DNA of 25,834 bases from Anaerolineae bacterium (GTDB taxonomy: Bacteria > Chloroflexota > Anaerolineae > Aggregatilineales > Phototrophicaceae): assembly GCA_028284565.1 (NCBI GenBank), contig JANQRM010000618.1, positions 1 to 25,834 of the forward strand, given 5' to 3'. The translations under genes were made by a program, and so were the position numbers. The notes under the pieces are model-generated. The model was not told the DNA's origin and made no database searches. It saw only the letters and a program-made list of their open reading frames with translations. Shown one piece after another: positions 7,013-14,693 of the stretch; position 1 is the first letter of the stretch, and the number at the start of each line of letters is the position of its first letter.

Positions 7013-8287
7013 TTACTGCCATCTCGCAGTCGTCAAACCTGCGCCGAGTTGCCCCATCGAACCAGAGAGATAGACCGCGTTCAAATCACTGATGCGGACG
7101 ATATTCAAGCCATTGTCAGCGACATCCACCACGACATATTGACCATCCGGCGAGAGCAAGCCCGACACTGCATTCGGAACAAGCGTCTGTGGTGAGCAAT
7201 CCGGCAAGCAATTCGTACCAACAACCTGCACATAACGGTCATTGGGATTATTCGCATCGCTCGTGAATGCCGAATAGACCAGCGTGTTGCCTTCGACATC
7301 GAACAGAGTCAAGGGTGCGACATTATTCGCAATCTGGAAGCTATCACTCAGGCAGGTGTCTGCATTCACACAGGCAATATCGACACCGAATAAATTATTG
7401 CCATCCCGATAGTAGGCACGGTTGCCGACAATCTGTACATCCGATGCACTCGCAGGGAGCAGGGTAATGCCACTTTCTAACGGGTGATGATTACAACCAC
7501 TGGCGAGACATGACATATCCGTGACTTTGGCATCACCGTTTGCATCTCGATACACTAGAAAGCTCGAGTTGTTCACCCAATCAATCGGGGTAACCGGTGC
7601 GCTACGTCCCGTGCTGAGGGTGATGGACTGCCCACTATCGACGTTCAATACCGAGAGCAAACTACCACTTCCATCCGTTCCCCAATAGGCGACCATTGAG
7701 CCATCATCCGACCATAAGCCACTGCCGCGCGCGTTGGGGTCACTGTTGCTGATGAGCGAACCGTTTTGTGTCTGCCACATGCCATCTTGCCAGAAGAAAA
7801 GGTTATTACCTGAGATACTATTGGGCTGGGCTAAATTGGGACGTTCATTGACAAAGGGCGTGACGACCTGTGCCGAGGCTGAATTGATGATGGGGGTGAT
7901 TCCGTTATTACTATACAACGCCACCCCGCTATCCGAACCGACCAGCACCTCGCCCCGATTCGTCCATTCACCGCCGGATAGGTTGCCAGTCACTTGTCCG
8001 ATTTCGACGATGCTCATGCTGGCGACATCACCCACACGCAAACTGACCACGCCACCACTATCCACTGCAAAGAACAGTCGTGCATTGTCTGGCGACCATG
8101 AAAAGCCAAGCGTGGCATTCAGAAATTCACCCGGATTGGTGACAATCCAGCGTGTGTTACCATCGCCACTAGCGACGACGAGTTGCCCAGATCCGTTGAT
8201 AAAAGCGACATGGGGCGTTCCCTGTGCTGACACCAGTAGGGGAAAAGTCAGCACAATCAAGATTAGAATGATGAAAATGTGTTTCAC
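7013..8287 (-). CDS. Secreted TolB/WD40-like beta-propeller protein
   Basis: 424 residues. MKHIFIILILIVLTFPLLVSAQ is a signal peptide with cleavage near SAQ-G, and no other membrane segment is seen. The mature protein is a series of short beta blades with PD40-type motifs: WSPDNARLFFAVD near residue 48, WSDDGSMVAYWG in the middle, and LSPDGQYVVVDVADNG near the end. It also has cysteine pairs such as CLASGC and CLPDC, which may form disulfides outside the cell. Such propellers usually mediate protein or ligand binding; no enzymatic motif is seen. It is monocistronic, with a strong terminator at 6971-6990. Confidence 0.8.
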   Translation of the reverse strand: MKHIFIILILIVLTFPLLVSAQGTPHVAFINGSGQLVVASGDGNTRWIVTNPGEFLNATLGFSWSPDNARLFFAVDSGGVVSLRVGDVASMSIVEIGQVTGNLSGGEWTNRGEVLVGSDSGVALYSNNGITPIINSASAQVVTPFVNERPNLAQPNSISGNNLFFWQDGMWQTQNGSLISNSDPNARGSGLWSDDGSMVAYWGTDGSGSLLSVLNVDSGQSITLSTGRSAPVTPIDWVNNSSFLVYRDANGDAKVTDMSCLASGCNHHPLESGITLLPASASDVQIVGNRAYYRDGNNLFGVDIACVNADTCLSDSFQIANNVAPLTLFDVEGNTLVYSAFTSDANNPNDRYVQVVGTNCLPDCSPQTLVPNAVSGLLSPDGQYVVVDVADNGLNIVRISDLNAVYLSGSMGQLGAGLTTARWQ

Positions 8288-8490
8288 TAGGTTATTCCTC
8301 GATACCTCACACTGTTACATTAATTTAACCATACTATGAAATTGTGTCCAACATCCCCCTCATATTTGGGGGTTTATGTTTGAAAATGGTTTGTTTGCGA
8401 CAATTATCTGCATAGTTGATTAAAGAATCGTCAATCCAAGACACTATGGATTAGAATAGTCCCTTCATCAGACCTAATACAGGAGAACCC

Positions 8491-10071
8491 ATGCAGGGAG
8501 TCATCGCAGGCGGGAGTCCCGCAACTGCAGAAGCAGGCGCAACCATCTTTCGGGCAGGAGGCAATGCAGTCGATGCTATTGTCGGCGCAATCTTCGCCAG
8601 CTTCTTCGCCGAACCCTCCATATCATCGCCAAGTGGAGGCGGATTCGCACTCGTATCCGACGGACAATCTCGTCAATTGATTGACTTCTTCTGTGCGACA
8701 CCGGGCTTGGGTGCATCATCCCCACCCAATGAACTCGACTTCCAAGATGTGCCAATCATCTTTGGGGATACGGTGGATAGCTACCATGTTGGGCGTGGGA
8801 GTACAGCTGTGCCCGGCAACATCGCTGGATTGGCATATCTATTGAAACGCTATGGCACGATGCCTCTAAAAGACGTGCTACAACCTGCCCTCAAACTCGG
8901 CAGAAACGGTGTCGCCTTATCCCAAGCGCAGACTGACCTGATGTTCTCCCTGACAAATGTGCTGAAATTCACACCGGAATGTGAACAACTCTTCAGTCGA
9001 GATGGCGAATTCCTCAAAGCAGGGGACATCTATCACAATCCGCAACTCCTCAACACACTCGAACATCTCGCACAAGCAGGCTGGGAATCCGTCTATAATG
9101 GAGAGATTGCCCAACATATCGTCAAGGACCATCAGCAACACGGTGGACTCATCACCGCGCAGGACTTAGCCGAGTATCAAGTCATTGAACGTACGCCACT
9201 CGAATTCCGTTATCGTGAACACCGCCTAACGACCAATCCACCACCCTCAGCTGGCGGCATATTGATTGCCTATGCACTTAAACTACTCGAAGCCTTTCCA
9301 TTCGATGACCTATCTTACGGCAATACTGCGCACATCGCACTTCTCACAGAAATCATGCGCCAGACGAACATCGCCCGACACCGCGACACCCCACGCAATT
9401 TGGCAACACCCGATGAGTGGCAGAAGTGGCTAAGGGAGTCAATTTCGCTGGATTTGGACACGTTGAAACAAGCATTGGTGCATCCTCCTCATGAAAGTGT
9501 AGATATGCCCGGCGGACAGGCAAGCACGACGCATGTGAGTGCCATTGATGAAACGGGCTTGACGATTGGCATCACGACGACAATGGGGTCATCCGCAGGC
9601 TATCTCGCAGGGGACACGGGCATCCTGATGAACAACATCTTGGGCGAGGGCGATTTGAATCCCGATGGCTTTCATCAAGGGAAGGACGCAGGCGAACGCA
9701 TCCTCTCGATGACTGCGCCGACGCTGGTGGAGATGGACAACGGGACACGCTTGGTACTCGGCAGTGCTGGCTCGAACCGCCTGCGGACAGCGATTGTCCA
9801 GATACTGTCGAATGTGCTGGATTGGGGGATGTCCCCACAAGAGGCGGTGAATCAAGCGCGGGTGCATTTCGAGAATGAGGTGCTGGATTTGGAGTATGGC
9901 TTCCGCCCACAAACGGCAGATGAACTGGATGCGAAAGGCTACACGGTCAATCGCTGGCGGGATACCGACCTCTACTTTGGGGGCGCACAAGTGGCTCTAC
10001 GGGATGCGGATGGACACTTCGACGGCGCAGGCGACCCCCGACGTGGCGGTGCTGTTGTGGTGGTTGAATAA
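8491..10071 (+). CDS. Gamma-glutamyltransferase family Ntn-hydrolase
   Basis: 526 residues with AGGAG five bases before the ATG. The N-terminus already starts in the mature GGT fold (IAGGSPATAEAGATIFRAGG, then NAVDAIVGAIFAS and SGGGF), so there is no signal peptide and the enzyme should be cytoplasmic. GRGSTAVPGN and the large-subunit helices follow. The self-cleavage and catalytic site is STTHVS with Thr346 as the predicted nucleophile, followed by AGDTGILMNNILGEG and the oxyanion and closing motifs LSMTAPTLV and GSAGSNRLRTAIVQIL. The family cleaves gamma-glutamyl amides such as glutathione or acts as an acylase; the substrate is open. Its stop lies 25 bases from the convergent RT gene. Confidence 0.9.
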   Translation: MQGVIAGGSPATAEAGATIFRAGGNAVDAIVGAIFASFFAEPSISSPSGGGFALVSDGQSRQLIDFFCATPGLGASSPPNELDFQDVPIIFGDTVDSYHVGRGSTAVPGNIAGLAYLLKRYGTMPLKDVLQPALKLGRNGVALSQAQTDLMFSLTNVLKFTPECEQLFSRDGEFLKAGDIYHNPQLLNTLEHLAQAGWESVYNGEIAQHIVKDHQQHGGLITAQDLAEYQVIERTPLEFRYREHRLTTNPPPSAGGILIAYALKLLEAFPFDDLSYGNTAHIALLTEIMRQTNIARHRDTPRNLATPDEWQKWLRESISLDLDTLKQALVHPPHESVDMPGGQASTTHVSAIDETGLTIGITTTMGSSAGYLAGDTGILMNNILGEGDLNPDGFHQGKDAGERILSMTAPTLVEMDNGTRLVLGSAGSNRLRTAIVQILSNVLDWGMSPQEAVNQARVHFENEVLDLEYGFRPQTADELDAKGYTVNRWRDTDLYFGGAQVALRDADGHFDGAGDPRRGGAVVVVE

Positions 10072-10096
10072 ACAATGTAAAATTTTGAGTAATTTA

Positions 10097-12676
10097 CTAC
10101 TTTACTTCTTCTTTCGCAATAATTAATCCGATACTGCTCAAATGTGATTCGATTTCAGCAAGTTTTTCTGCGATATTTTTGTTCTGTTTAGCTATGCGTA
10201 ATTTGTATTGTGTTTGATTGATATCACCTCGATTTCTCTCTTCTTCTGCATCATGTTTGGCATTTTGATAGCCATAGATAAATTCTTGGCATTTTTCAAC
10301 CAATTGTAGTGTACGTTTAATATCAACTTCAGATTTGTTCTCAAGTAACTCGCTGACAACGGACCTGATTTCGGTACTATCTTCAATGACCAAGTCCGGC
10401 TCGTGAGATTTGTTACTTCGACGAAGTTTCCAAATTTGACTAAGTTCTTTTACAGCCATATTTCCCACGTTGAGCAAAAACATCATTGCTAATTGTTGGG
10501 TTTCAGGGGTTAGCATATTCTTCTCCCTTCGAAGTTTTCTTTCAACAACTTTATTCAATGTTATAGATATTGGGTAGCCATTACTTTTGAGAATGTTATA
10601 TACATCTAATGCTATTAATTCTTGCAAAGACTTATCAATTGCAACATAATTTTGATACTTAATTCTTCTATGAACTTTAATTCTAGGATTGCCATCCATC
10701 TCAACAATCATATGTTTATATTTGTTTATCGAATTTAGAGTTTCATAATCAAGACCTTCAGGATGAGTTTCACTTGCTATATCCATCAATGAAGACGATA
10801 GATAGTCATTTCGAGTTTGACGTATGATTGCGGTGAAAAAGGATACTGCAAAGTCATAATATGCTTCGATTCTAGCAATATAATCAGAAGCTGAGTCACA
10901 TAGATTTTTCAATGCTCTATATAGAACTGTCTCATCGTGAAGCTTTGAAATGATAATGTCTGGGAGATCATATCCAAAGTAACTATTGAATAAATCTTTC
11001 AAATTATCTTTATGCAACAGATTAATGAAGCGATTTGGAATATGTGAAGTTAAATGCTCCCGTCTTATTTTTTCTTGCCGTCTATAGAGAAAAACACCTA
11101 AGCTCTGAACTGCATGATGCGAATCTTGAAATGCTAGTTTTAGTAAATCTAAACGATCAATCTCTTCTTGCAGTAAATCGAATAAAAGTGAAATTGCTTT
11201 GGTTCGTACTAGATAACATTGGTCATTATCAATTACAATTTTTAAGAGGTGTGCAGATAATTGTTGATACTCCGACAAAATGGTTAAGCTACCATCTCGT
11301 AAGTACCATTTATCAGAATTTAGAATCCAATCCTCTAAAACTTCATACAAATCCTGAGTAAAGTCACCACTTATTAGAAGTAATGTTCTCATGCAATGAA
11401 TGTGATATGAACTATAATTCTGATATCTAAAAATGGCATTGTATAAACATTCAACAACTTCCTCATCAAACAAAAAATTTGAGAGGTATTGTGTAGCTTG
11501 AAGTACCTTACTTGGAAATTCATCCAAGACACACATAGCAATCTGCTTAATATTCTCGTCACAAATCGCTAAACGCCATAAAACAAACGATATTACTGAG
11601 AGGTTTTCTCTAATACAGACTAAATCTAATTCGTCACAACTTCCCAAACAAGGAACATTGTTATAAAACCATGCTTGTAGTTCTTCCTGATGTACATCTT
11701 CATCATTTGCAGTTTGTATATTTTTGATATAAGAATGTTTACCTCTTATTTCTCGCTTGTTGATTGCATCATCTAAAATAACTTCATTACATTGTTTGAT
11801 TTCAGTTTTGGGAAAACTGAGGACAAGAGAACGCTTTTGCAATGCAAGATCGTATTCTATCAAAAATGTCTCAAGTTCATCCTTTTTGTCGAAAAAGAAA
11901 TACATATCATCAACATACCTTCTCATCATTTCAGGCATGTCGAAACTAAGGTCTATATCAAGTAAGAATAACGTCGCTAGTAATTCGCTTGTCTCATGAC
12001 CTATTGGAACGCCTTGTCCTGTATTATTTGCCCACACACCTAGACATTTCGATAATAGATTAAGTAGAACTTTGTGATTAAGCCAATTGCGACGTTCCAA
12101 CATTTCAACAATGAGATTGTGGTCGAGTGAAGGATAAAAGGATGTAATATCAGTCTTCATCATCCACATTGAGTTTTCACTTGCATACCGAATATCATAA
12201 AAAATGGCTCTTAGGAACTTATCCCATTGTCCTTCTTCATTATCGGACGAAAAAGTTCGACGAAAAGTGTATTCACTGTAACTACCATCCCATTTTTTTG
12301 GATTTGGAATATGAGCAAAAATTGTTTTATTTACAAAGGGTGCTAGATCATTATAACTATTCTCAATAATTATATTTCCTATTGCCTGATATACGATGCG
12401 GTCTCTCATCGTTAGAAAGCTATAAGGTCGTACAGTTTTGTTATCTTTCGGCAAATACATATACTCAGGTTTGTCTGGCTCGTATTTGGTATCATTAACA
12501 TCCTCGATAAGCATCGTTAAATGCTCTTCTGTCTTAGCAGAAAAGATTTTTAATCCTAACCGATCTTTTGTATCGAGAATTTGAGTTCTAAGTAACCGTT
12601 CCCATGCCAAATGAATTGAGCCATTTTCTTGCCGGAAATATTCGATCTCTTCAACTGAAGTGCGCGACGTGAACAT
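10097..12676 (-). CDS. Large reverse transcriptase, Abi/UG (DRT)-like, with helical C-terminal region
   Basis: 859 residues, AT-rich. The RT palm is clear. A fingers motif with RPYSFLTMRDRIVYQAI lies near 83-99. Motif A, MKTDITSFYPSLDH (D176), is near 173-186, motif B QGVPIGHETSELLA at 221-234, the catalytic RRYVDDMYFF (D256, D257) at 252-261, and SFPKTEIKQ (motif D) near 287-295. No group II intron maturase or DGR features follow. Residues about 350-700 are instead almost wholly alpha-helical and HEAT-like, as in the alphaRep regions of AbiA, AbiK and class 2 UG reverse transcriptases, and 760-859 looks like a charged coiled coil. Such proteins give antiphage defence, some by synthesising DNA without a normal template. 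It is a single gene on the minus strand with its own promoter. The RT call is firm, the subclass uncertain. Confidence 0.9.
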   Translation of the reverse strand: MFTSRTSVEEIEYFRQENGSIHLAWERLLRTQILDTKDRLGLKIFSAKTEEHLTMLIEDVNDTKYEPDKPEYMYLPKDNKTVRPYSFLTMRDRIVYQAIGNIIIENSYNDLAPFVNKTIFAHIPNPKKWDGSYSEYTFRRTFSSDNEEGQWDKFLRAIFYDIRYASENSMWMMKTDITSFYPSLDHNLIVEMLERRNWLNHKVLLNLLSKCLGVWANNTGQGVPIGHETSELLATLFLLDIDLSFDMPEMMRRYVDDMYFFFDKKDELETFLIEYDLALQKRSLVLSFPKTEIKQCNEVILDDAINKREIRGKHSYIKNIQTANDEDVHQEELQAWFYNNVPCLGSCDELDLVCIRENLSVISFVLWRLAICDENIKQIAMCVLDEFPSKVLQATQYLSNFLFDEEVVECLYNAIFRYQNYSSYHIHCMRTLLLISGDFTQDLYEVLEDWILNSDKWYLRDGSLTILSEYQQLSAHLLKIVIDNDQCYLVRTKAISLLFDLLQEEIDRLDLLKLAFQDSHHAVQSLGVFLYRRQEKIRREHLTSHIPNRFINLLHKDNLKDLFNSYFGYDLPDIIISKLHDETVLYRALKNLCDSASDYIARIEAYYDFAVSFFTAIIRQTRNDYLSSSLMDIASETHPEGLDYETLNSINKYKHMIVEMDGNPRIKVHRRIKYQNYVAIDKSLQELIALDVYNILKSNGYPISITLNKVVERKLRREKNMLTPETQQLAMMFLLNVGNMAVKELSQIWKLRRSNKSHEPDLVIEDSTEIRSVVSELLENKSEVDIKRTLQLVEKCQEFIYGYQNAKHDAEEERNRGDINQTQYKLRIAKQNKNIAEKLAEIESHLSSIGLIIAKEEVK

Positions 12677-12694
12677 AGCTGTATATGTAATGAG

Positions 12695-12820
12695 GAGCGA
12701 GTAAGATAGTAGAAGTATATACTATTTTGACTTGCGTACTCAACTAATATTGATTTGTATCAAAGTTGTGTTGTTGAATGAGAGGTGCAACCGATAGGGG
12801 AAACGAGAGCGAGCAAGATA
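12695..12820. repeat. Imperfect direct repeat pair upstream of the RT gene
   Basis: GAGCGAGTAAGATA (12695-12708) and GAGCGAGCAAGATA (12807-12820) match at 13 of 14 positions. They flank the RT promoter in the 184-bp gap before the RT gene. They could be regulator sites, part of an upstream RNA, or a remnant of insertion. Confidence 0.45.
12714..12743 (-). promoter_or_regulatory. Promoter of the reverse transcriptase gene
   Basis: On the minus strand TTGAGT (12743-12738) and TATACT (12719-12714) are 18 bases apart, the same -10 and spacer as in the AIPR promoter. The leader to ATG 12676 is about 30 bases and has no clear Shine-Dalgarno sequence. Confidence 0.55.
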
Positions 12821-12860
12821 TGACCTGCCCACTCTAAAATGAAGGTAAGGAGAGCTTCTG

Positions 12861-13307
12861 TTACTGAGGAACAGCCGACATCACTTGTGCTTGCAGACGT
12901 TCTAGCACATTGCCCCAACCACGAATGAAGCCTTCATATAATCCTTGTGGATGTGGCGTATCCTCAAAGCCCGTATGTTCGAGCGTGACATGGGTTTTGC
13001 CTTCGTCTGTTTCATCCAACAAAATGGAGACGAGCGTGTAATTGTCCCAACGGCTTTCTTCCGGCGTGATGATGCGAATGGCGGTCATCAGCTTGCGGGG
13101 TGGTGCAACGACGAGAACCCGTCCAGCGAGTTCATAGGTGGTCCCGCCTTTGACCGTGATTTCATAAAAGTCCCCATCGACTTCTGGATTCATCCGCACC
13201 TCAGAGCCAAACCAACGGCTGAGTCCCTCGCCTGTGTCGACAAATTCCCATACTCGTTCTGGGGATGCGTCAATCGTGATGTCTTTCGTGATGGTTAGCT
13301 TATCCAT
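12861..13307 (-). CDS. SRPBCC domain protein (AHSA1-like)
   Basis: 148 residues. It begins ITKDITIDASPERVWEFVDTGEGLSRWFG, the standard opening of AHSA1/START-like helix-grip proteins, and closes with GWGNVLERLQAQV. Such proteins bind small hydrophobic ligands in a cavity; the ligand is unknown. The gene follows the ArsR-type regulator by 12 bases and is surely cotranscribed with it, an arrangement common for ArsR/AHSA1 pairs. It would be controlled by the two operators at 13687-13749. Confidence 0.88.
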   Translation of the reverse strand: MDKLTITKDITIDASPERVWEFVDTGEGLSRWFGSEVRMNPEVDGDFYEITVKGGTTYELAGRVLVVAPPRKLMTAIRIITPEESRWDNYTLVSILLDETDEGKTHVTLEHTGFEDTPHPQGLYEGFIRGWGNVLERLQAQVMSAVPQ

Positions 13308-13319
13308 GATGTTGCTCCT

Positions 13320-13673
13320 TTATGCGTTATCTTCGTTTTCGACTAAATGCTTCAAGCGGGATAGGCGAGTCTCCCATGTGCGATTCAATAAAGAAATCCA
13401 TGAGGTCGCCTGATACAAAGGCTCTGGCGTGAGGACATACAATTTGTCACGCCCCTGCTTGCGGGTATTCACCAAACCTGCGTCCTGCAAAATGCCAAGA
13501 TGCTTGCTCACTCCCTGTCGTGTCATATCGAAATTATCGGATAATTGTGTGGCAGACTGTCCGCCTGTTTCGGCAATATGGAACAAGAGTTCCCGTCGAT
13601 GTGTATCGCCCAAAGCCCGAAACACTGACTCGACATTGGGTTGTGATGGGGAAGCGCGTTGAGTGGGATTCAT
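13320..13673 (-). CDS. ArsR-family winged-helix repressor
   Basis: 117 residues from ATG 13673, preferred because AAGGT lies six bases upstream; a TTG at 13691 lies inside the operator and is unlikely. The winged helix is visible as FRALGDTHRRELLFHIAE, then SATQLSDNFDMTRQGVSKHL (turn and recognition helix) and a wing ending in YVLTP. The ELCVCDL-type cysteines of metal-sensing ArsR proteins are missing, so it is probably not a metal sensor. It is the first gene of an operon with the SRPBCC protein and likely represses its own promoter through the two palindromes just upstream. Confidence 0.9.
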   Translation of the reverse strand: MNPTQRASPSQPNVESVFRALGDTHRRELLFHIAETGGQSATQLSDNFDMTRQGVSKHLGILQDAGLVNTRKQGRDKLYVLTPEPLYQATSWISLLNRTWETRLSRLKHLVENEDNA

Positions 13674-13686
13674 AGGCTGACCTTTG

Positions 13687-13704
13687 TGCAACTATTCGGT
13701 TGCA
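13687..13704. promoter_or_regulatory. ArsR operator, proximal copy
   Basis: TGCAACTATTCGGTTGCA is an inverted repeat with six-bp arms TGCAAC/GTTGCA and a six-base centre. It lies 14 bases upstream of the ArsR start codon, next to its ribosome site. Confidence 0.7.
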
Positions 13705-13731
13705 TATAGCCTATCATAGATTGAAAATTAA

Positions 13732-13749
13732 CGCAACTATTTGGTTGCA
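13732..13749. promoter_or_regulatory. ArsR operator, distal copy
   Basis: CGCAACTATTTGGTTGCA matches the proximal site at 16 of 18 positions. The centres are 45 bases apart, and the promoter of the ArsR operon must lie in or between the two sites. Confidence 0.7.
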
Positions 13750-13773
13750 CATTATATAACCATCGCAATCTAA

Positions 13774-13854
13774 GGGTTATACGCGGCTAATCCGAGCGAG
13801 AACGAGTATCTGATCATCACACCCGACTATTTCAAAAACGTTTGGAAAATATGA
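13774..13854 (+). pseudogene. Possible relic of a peptidase-like gene
   Basis: A 26-codon stretch between stops reads LYAANPSENEYLIITPDYF, then a short tail and TGA. The phrase EYLIITPDxF resembles a conserved segment of C25-type (gingipain-like) peptidases. There is no start codon or ribosome site. It may be a gene fragment left in the non-coding region, or chance. Confidence 0.25.
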
Positions 13855-14095
13855 ATCGGTGTTTCCTGTGGCACGGTATTAATCCATTAGATGATATTAT
13901 CGTGAGGTTGTGCCTTTCAGCAACGTATCAACAGCGTTTGTGATTTGTTGCATCGCCTGTTGCTGTCGATATTATGCACGCCCTGAAACAATGATTCCGA
14001 GTGTTCCGTTTTGGTGGGTAAGTACAACACACTATTGCGATTTGGTTTGAAAAATGACCCTTAAGGTTGGTTTTTCCTAACCAAAAATCTTATGA

Positions 14096-14522
14096 TTATC
14101 CCAATATTCTACGATTTTATCCCAAAAAAGGTTACAATCCTGCAATATCATTGAACCTTTATGACCCAAACAAACCTAATTCTAACGAAATTTAACCCAA
14201 ATCTAACCTGTGAAATTTTGGGATAAAATGAATCGAAGGTTAATATATCCCAAGCGACTCCCCGATATATCCCAATATCCCAAATTTTTCACGATTCTGT
14301 AATAGGCTTACACATATAGTACCTGTTCAAAACTTTGAACAGTAGAACGTTTGTCTGTTCAAAACCCTGTTCAAAACTTTGCAACAATCGGTAATACTGT
14401 TCAAAACTTTGCAATGGTTAGTAATACTGTTCAAAACTTTTGTTGTAATTGTCGGTAATTGTTCAAAACTCCCCGACTTTTGAACAGGCACCTGTTCAAA
14501 ACTTTTATCCCAATTATCCCAC
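14096..14522. repeat. Cluster of TATCCCAA repeats
   Basis: TATCCCAA or TTATCCCAA occurs at 14096-14104, 14117-14125, 14246-14253, 14268-14275, 14276-14283 and 14505-14513. A variant TTATCCCAC lies at 14514-14522 and an inverted copy at 14218-14226. Two pairs abut directly. The area is AT-rich and also holds many AACC/AACCT words at 14060-14210. The 13750-14095 stretch to its left contains no gene that I can support. Confidence 0.75.
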
Positions 14523-14636
14523 ATTTAACAATTCGCTTGGGTTAAATATGTGATATAAGGGGTCAAGATGGACACGGGTTGTGATATAAATCCCAAATTA
14601 CAATTCGCATTACAAAGTTTTGAACAGTTTGAACAG
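14323..14636. repeat. Iteron-like array of CTGTTCAAAAC
   Basis: Forward copies start at 14323, 14355, 14367, 14397, 14427, 14459 (first base altered) and 14492. Inverted copies lie at 14333-14342, 14477-14487, 14617-14627 and 14627-14636. Start-to-start spacings are 32, 12, 30, 30, 32 and 33 bases, close to one or three helical turns. Copies combine into perfect palindromes: CTGTTCAAAACTTTGAACAG apart from its two-base centre (14323-14342), and 11-bp arms TTTTGAACAGG/CCTGTTCAAAA around CA (14478-14501). CAAAGTTTTGAACAG at 14613-14627 is the exact complement of three forward copies. Confidence 0.85.
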
Positions 14637-14670
14637 CCCTACTACGACTACGGCTATTAAAAATAAGAAG

Positions 14671-14693
14671 AATCTCAGAGAGATTTGTTTTTC
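14671..14693 (+). terminator. Terminator-like hairpin downstream of the repeat array
   Basis: AATCTC-AGA-GAGATT forms a six-bp stem with a three-base loop, followed by TGTTTTTCTTT. It lies between the repeat array and the histidine kinase start, so it would end a transcript crossing the repeats or attenuate transcription into the kinase. Confidence 0.5.

Noticed and set aside
7734..8339. 201-codon plus-strand frame opposite the propeller gene
   Set aside because: Antisense to a well-supported gene with signal peptide and blade motifs; the peptide has no recognisable domain.
9572..9990. Two long minus-strand frames opposite the GGT gene
   Set aside because: They overlap the catalytic-site coding region of the GGT gene and look like composition shadows.
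10072..10096. Intrinsic terminator between GGT and RT genes
   Set aside because: Only a five-bp GTAAA/TTTAC stem is possible and it extends into the RT gene; too weak.
11035..11361. Plus-strand 108-codon frame inside the RT gene
   Set aside because: Antisense to the RT helical region; no ribosome site and no family resemblance.
12677..12860. Retron msr-msd before the RT
   Set aside because: No long complementary ends or branching guanosine arrangement could be found, and the RT is far larger than retron RTs.
14367..14460. Repeats at 30-base steps suggesting a CRISPR array
   Set aside because: Repeats are only 11-18 bases, adjacent units are alike over most of their length, inverted copies occur, and no cas gene is nearby.
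14096..14522. Chromosomal oriC with DnaA boxes
   Set aside because: The word is TTATCCCAA, not TTATCCACA, and dnaA, dnaN, gyrB and parAB are absent; kept only as one hypothesis for the repeat region.
14327..14524. Minus-strand 65-codon frame with repeated KVLNSIT-like words
   Set aside because: The repeats in the peptide come from the iteron-like DNA repeats; there is no ribosome site and composition is not protein-like.
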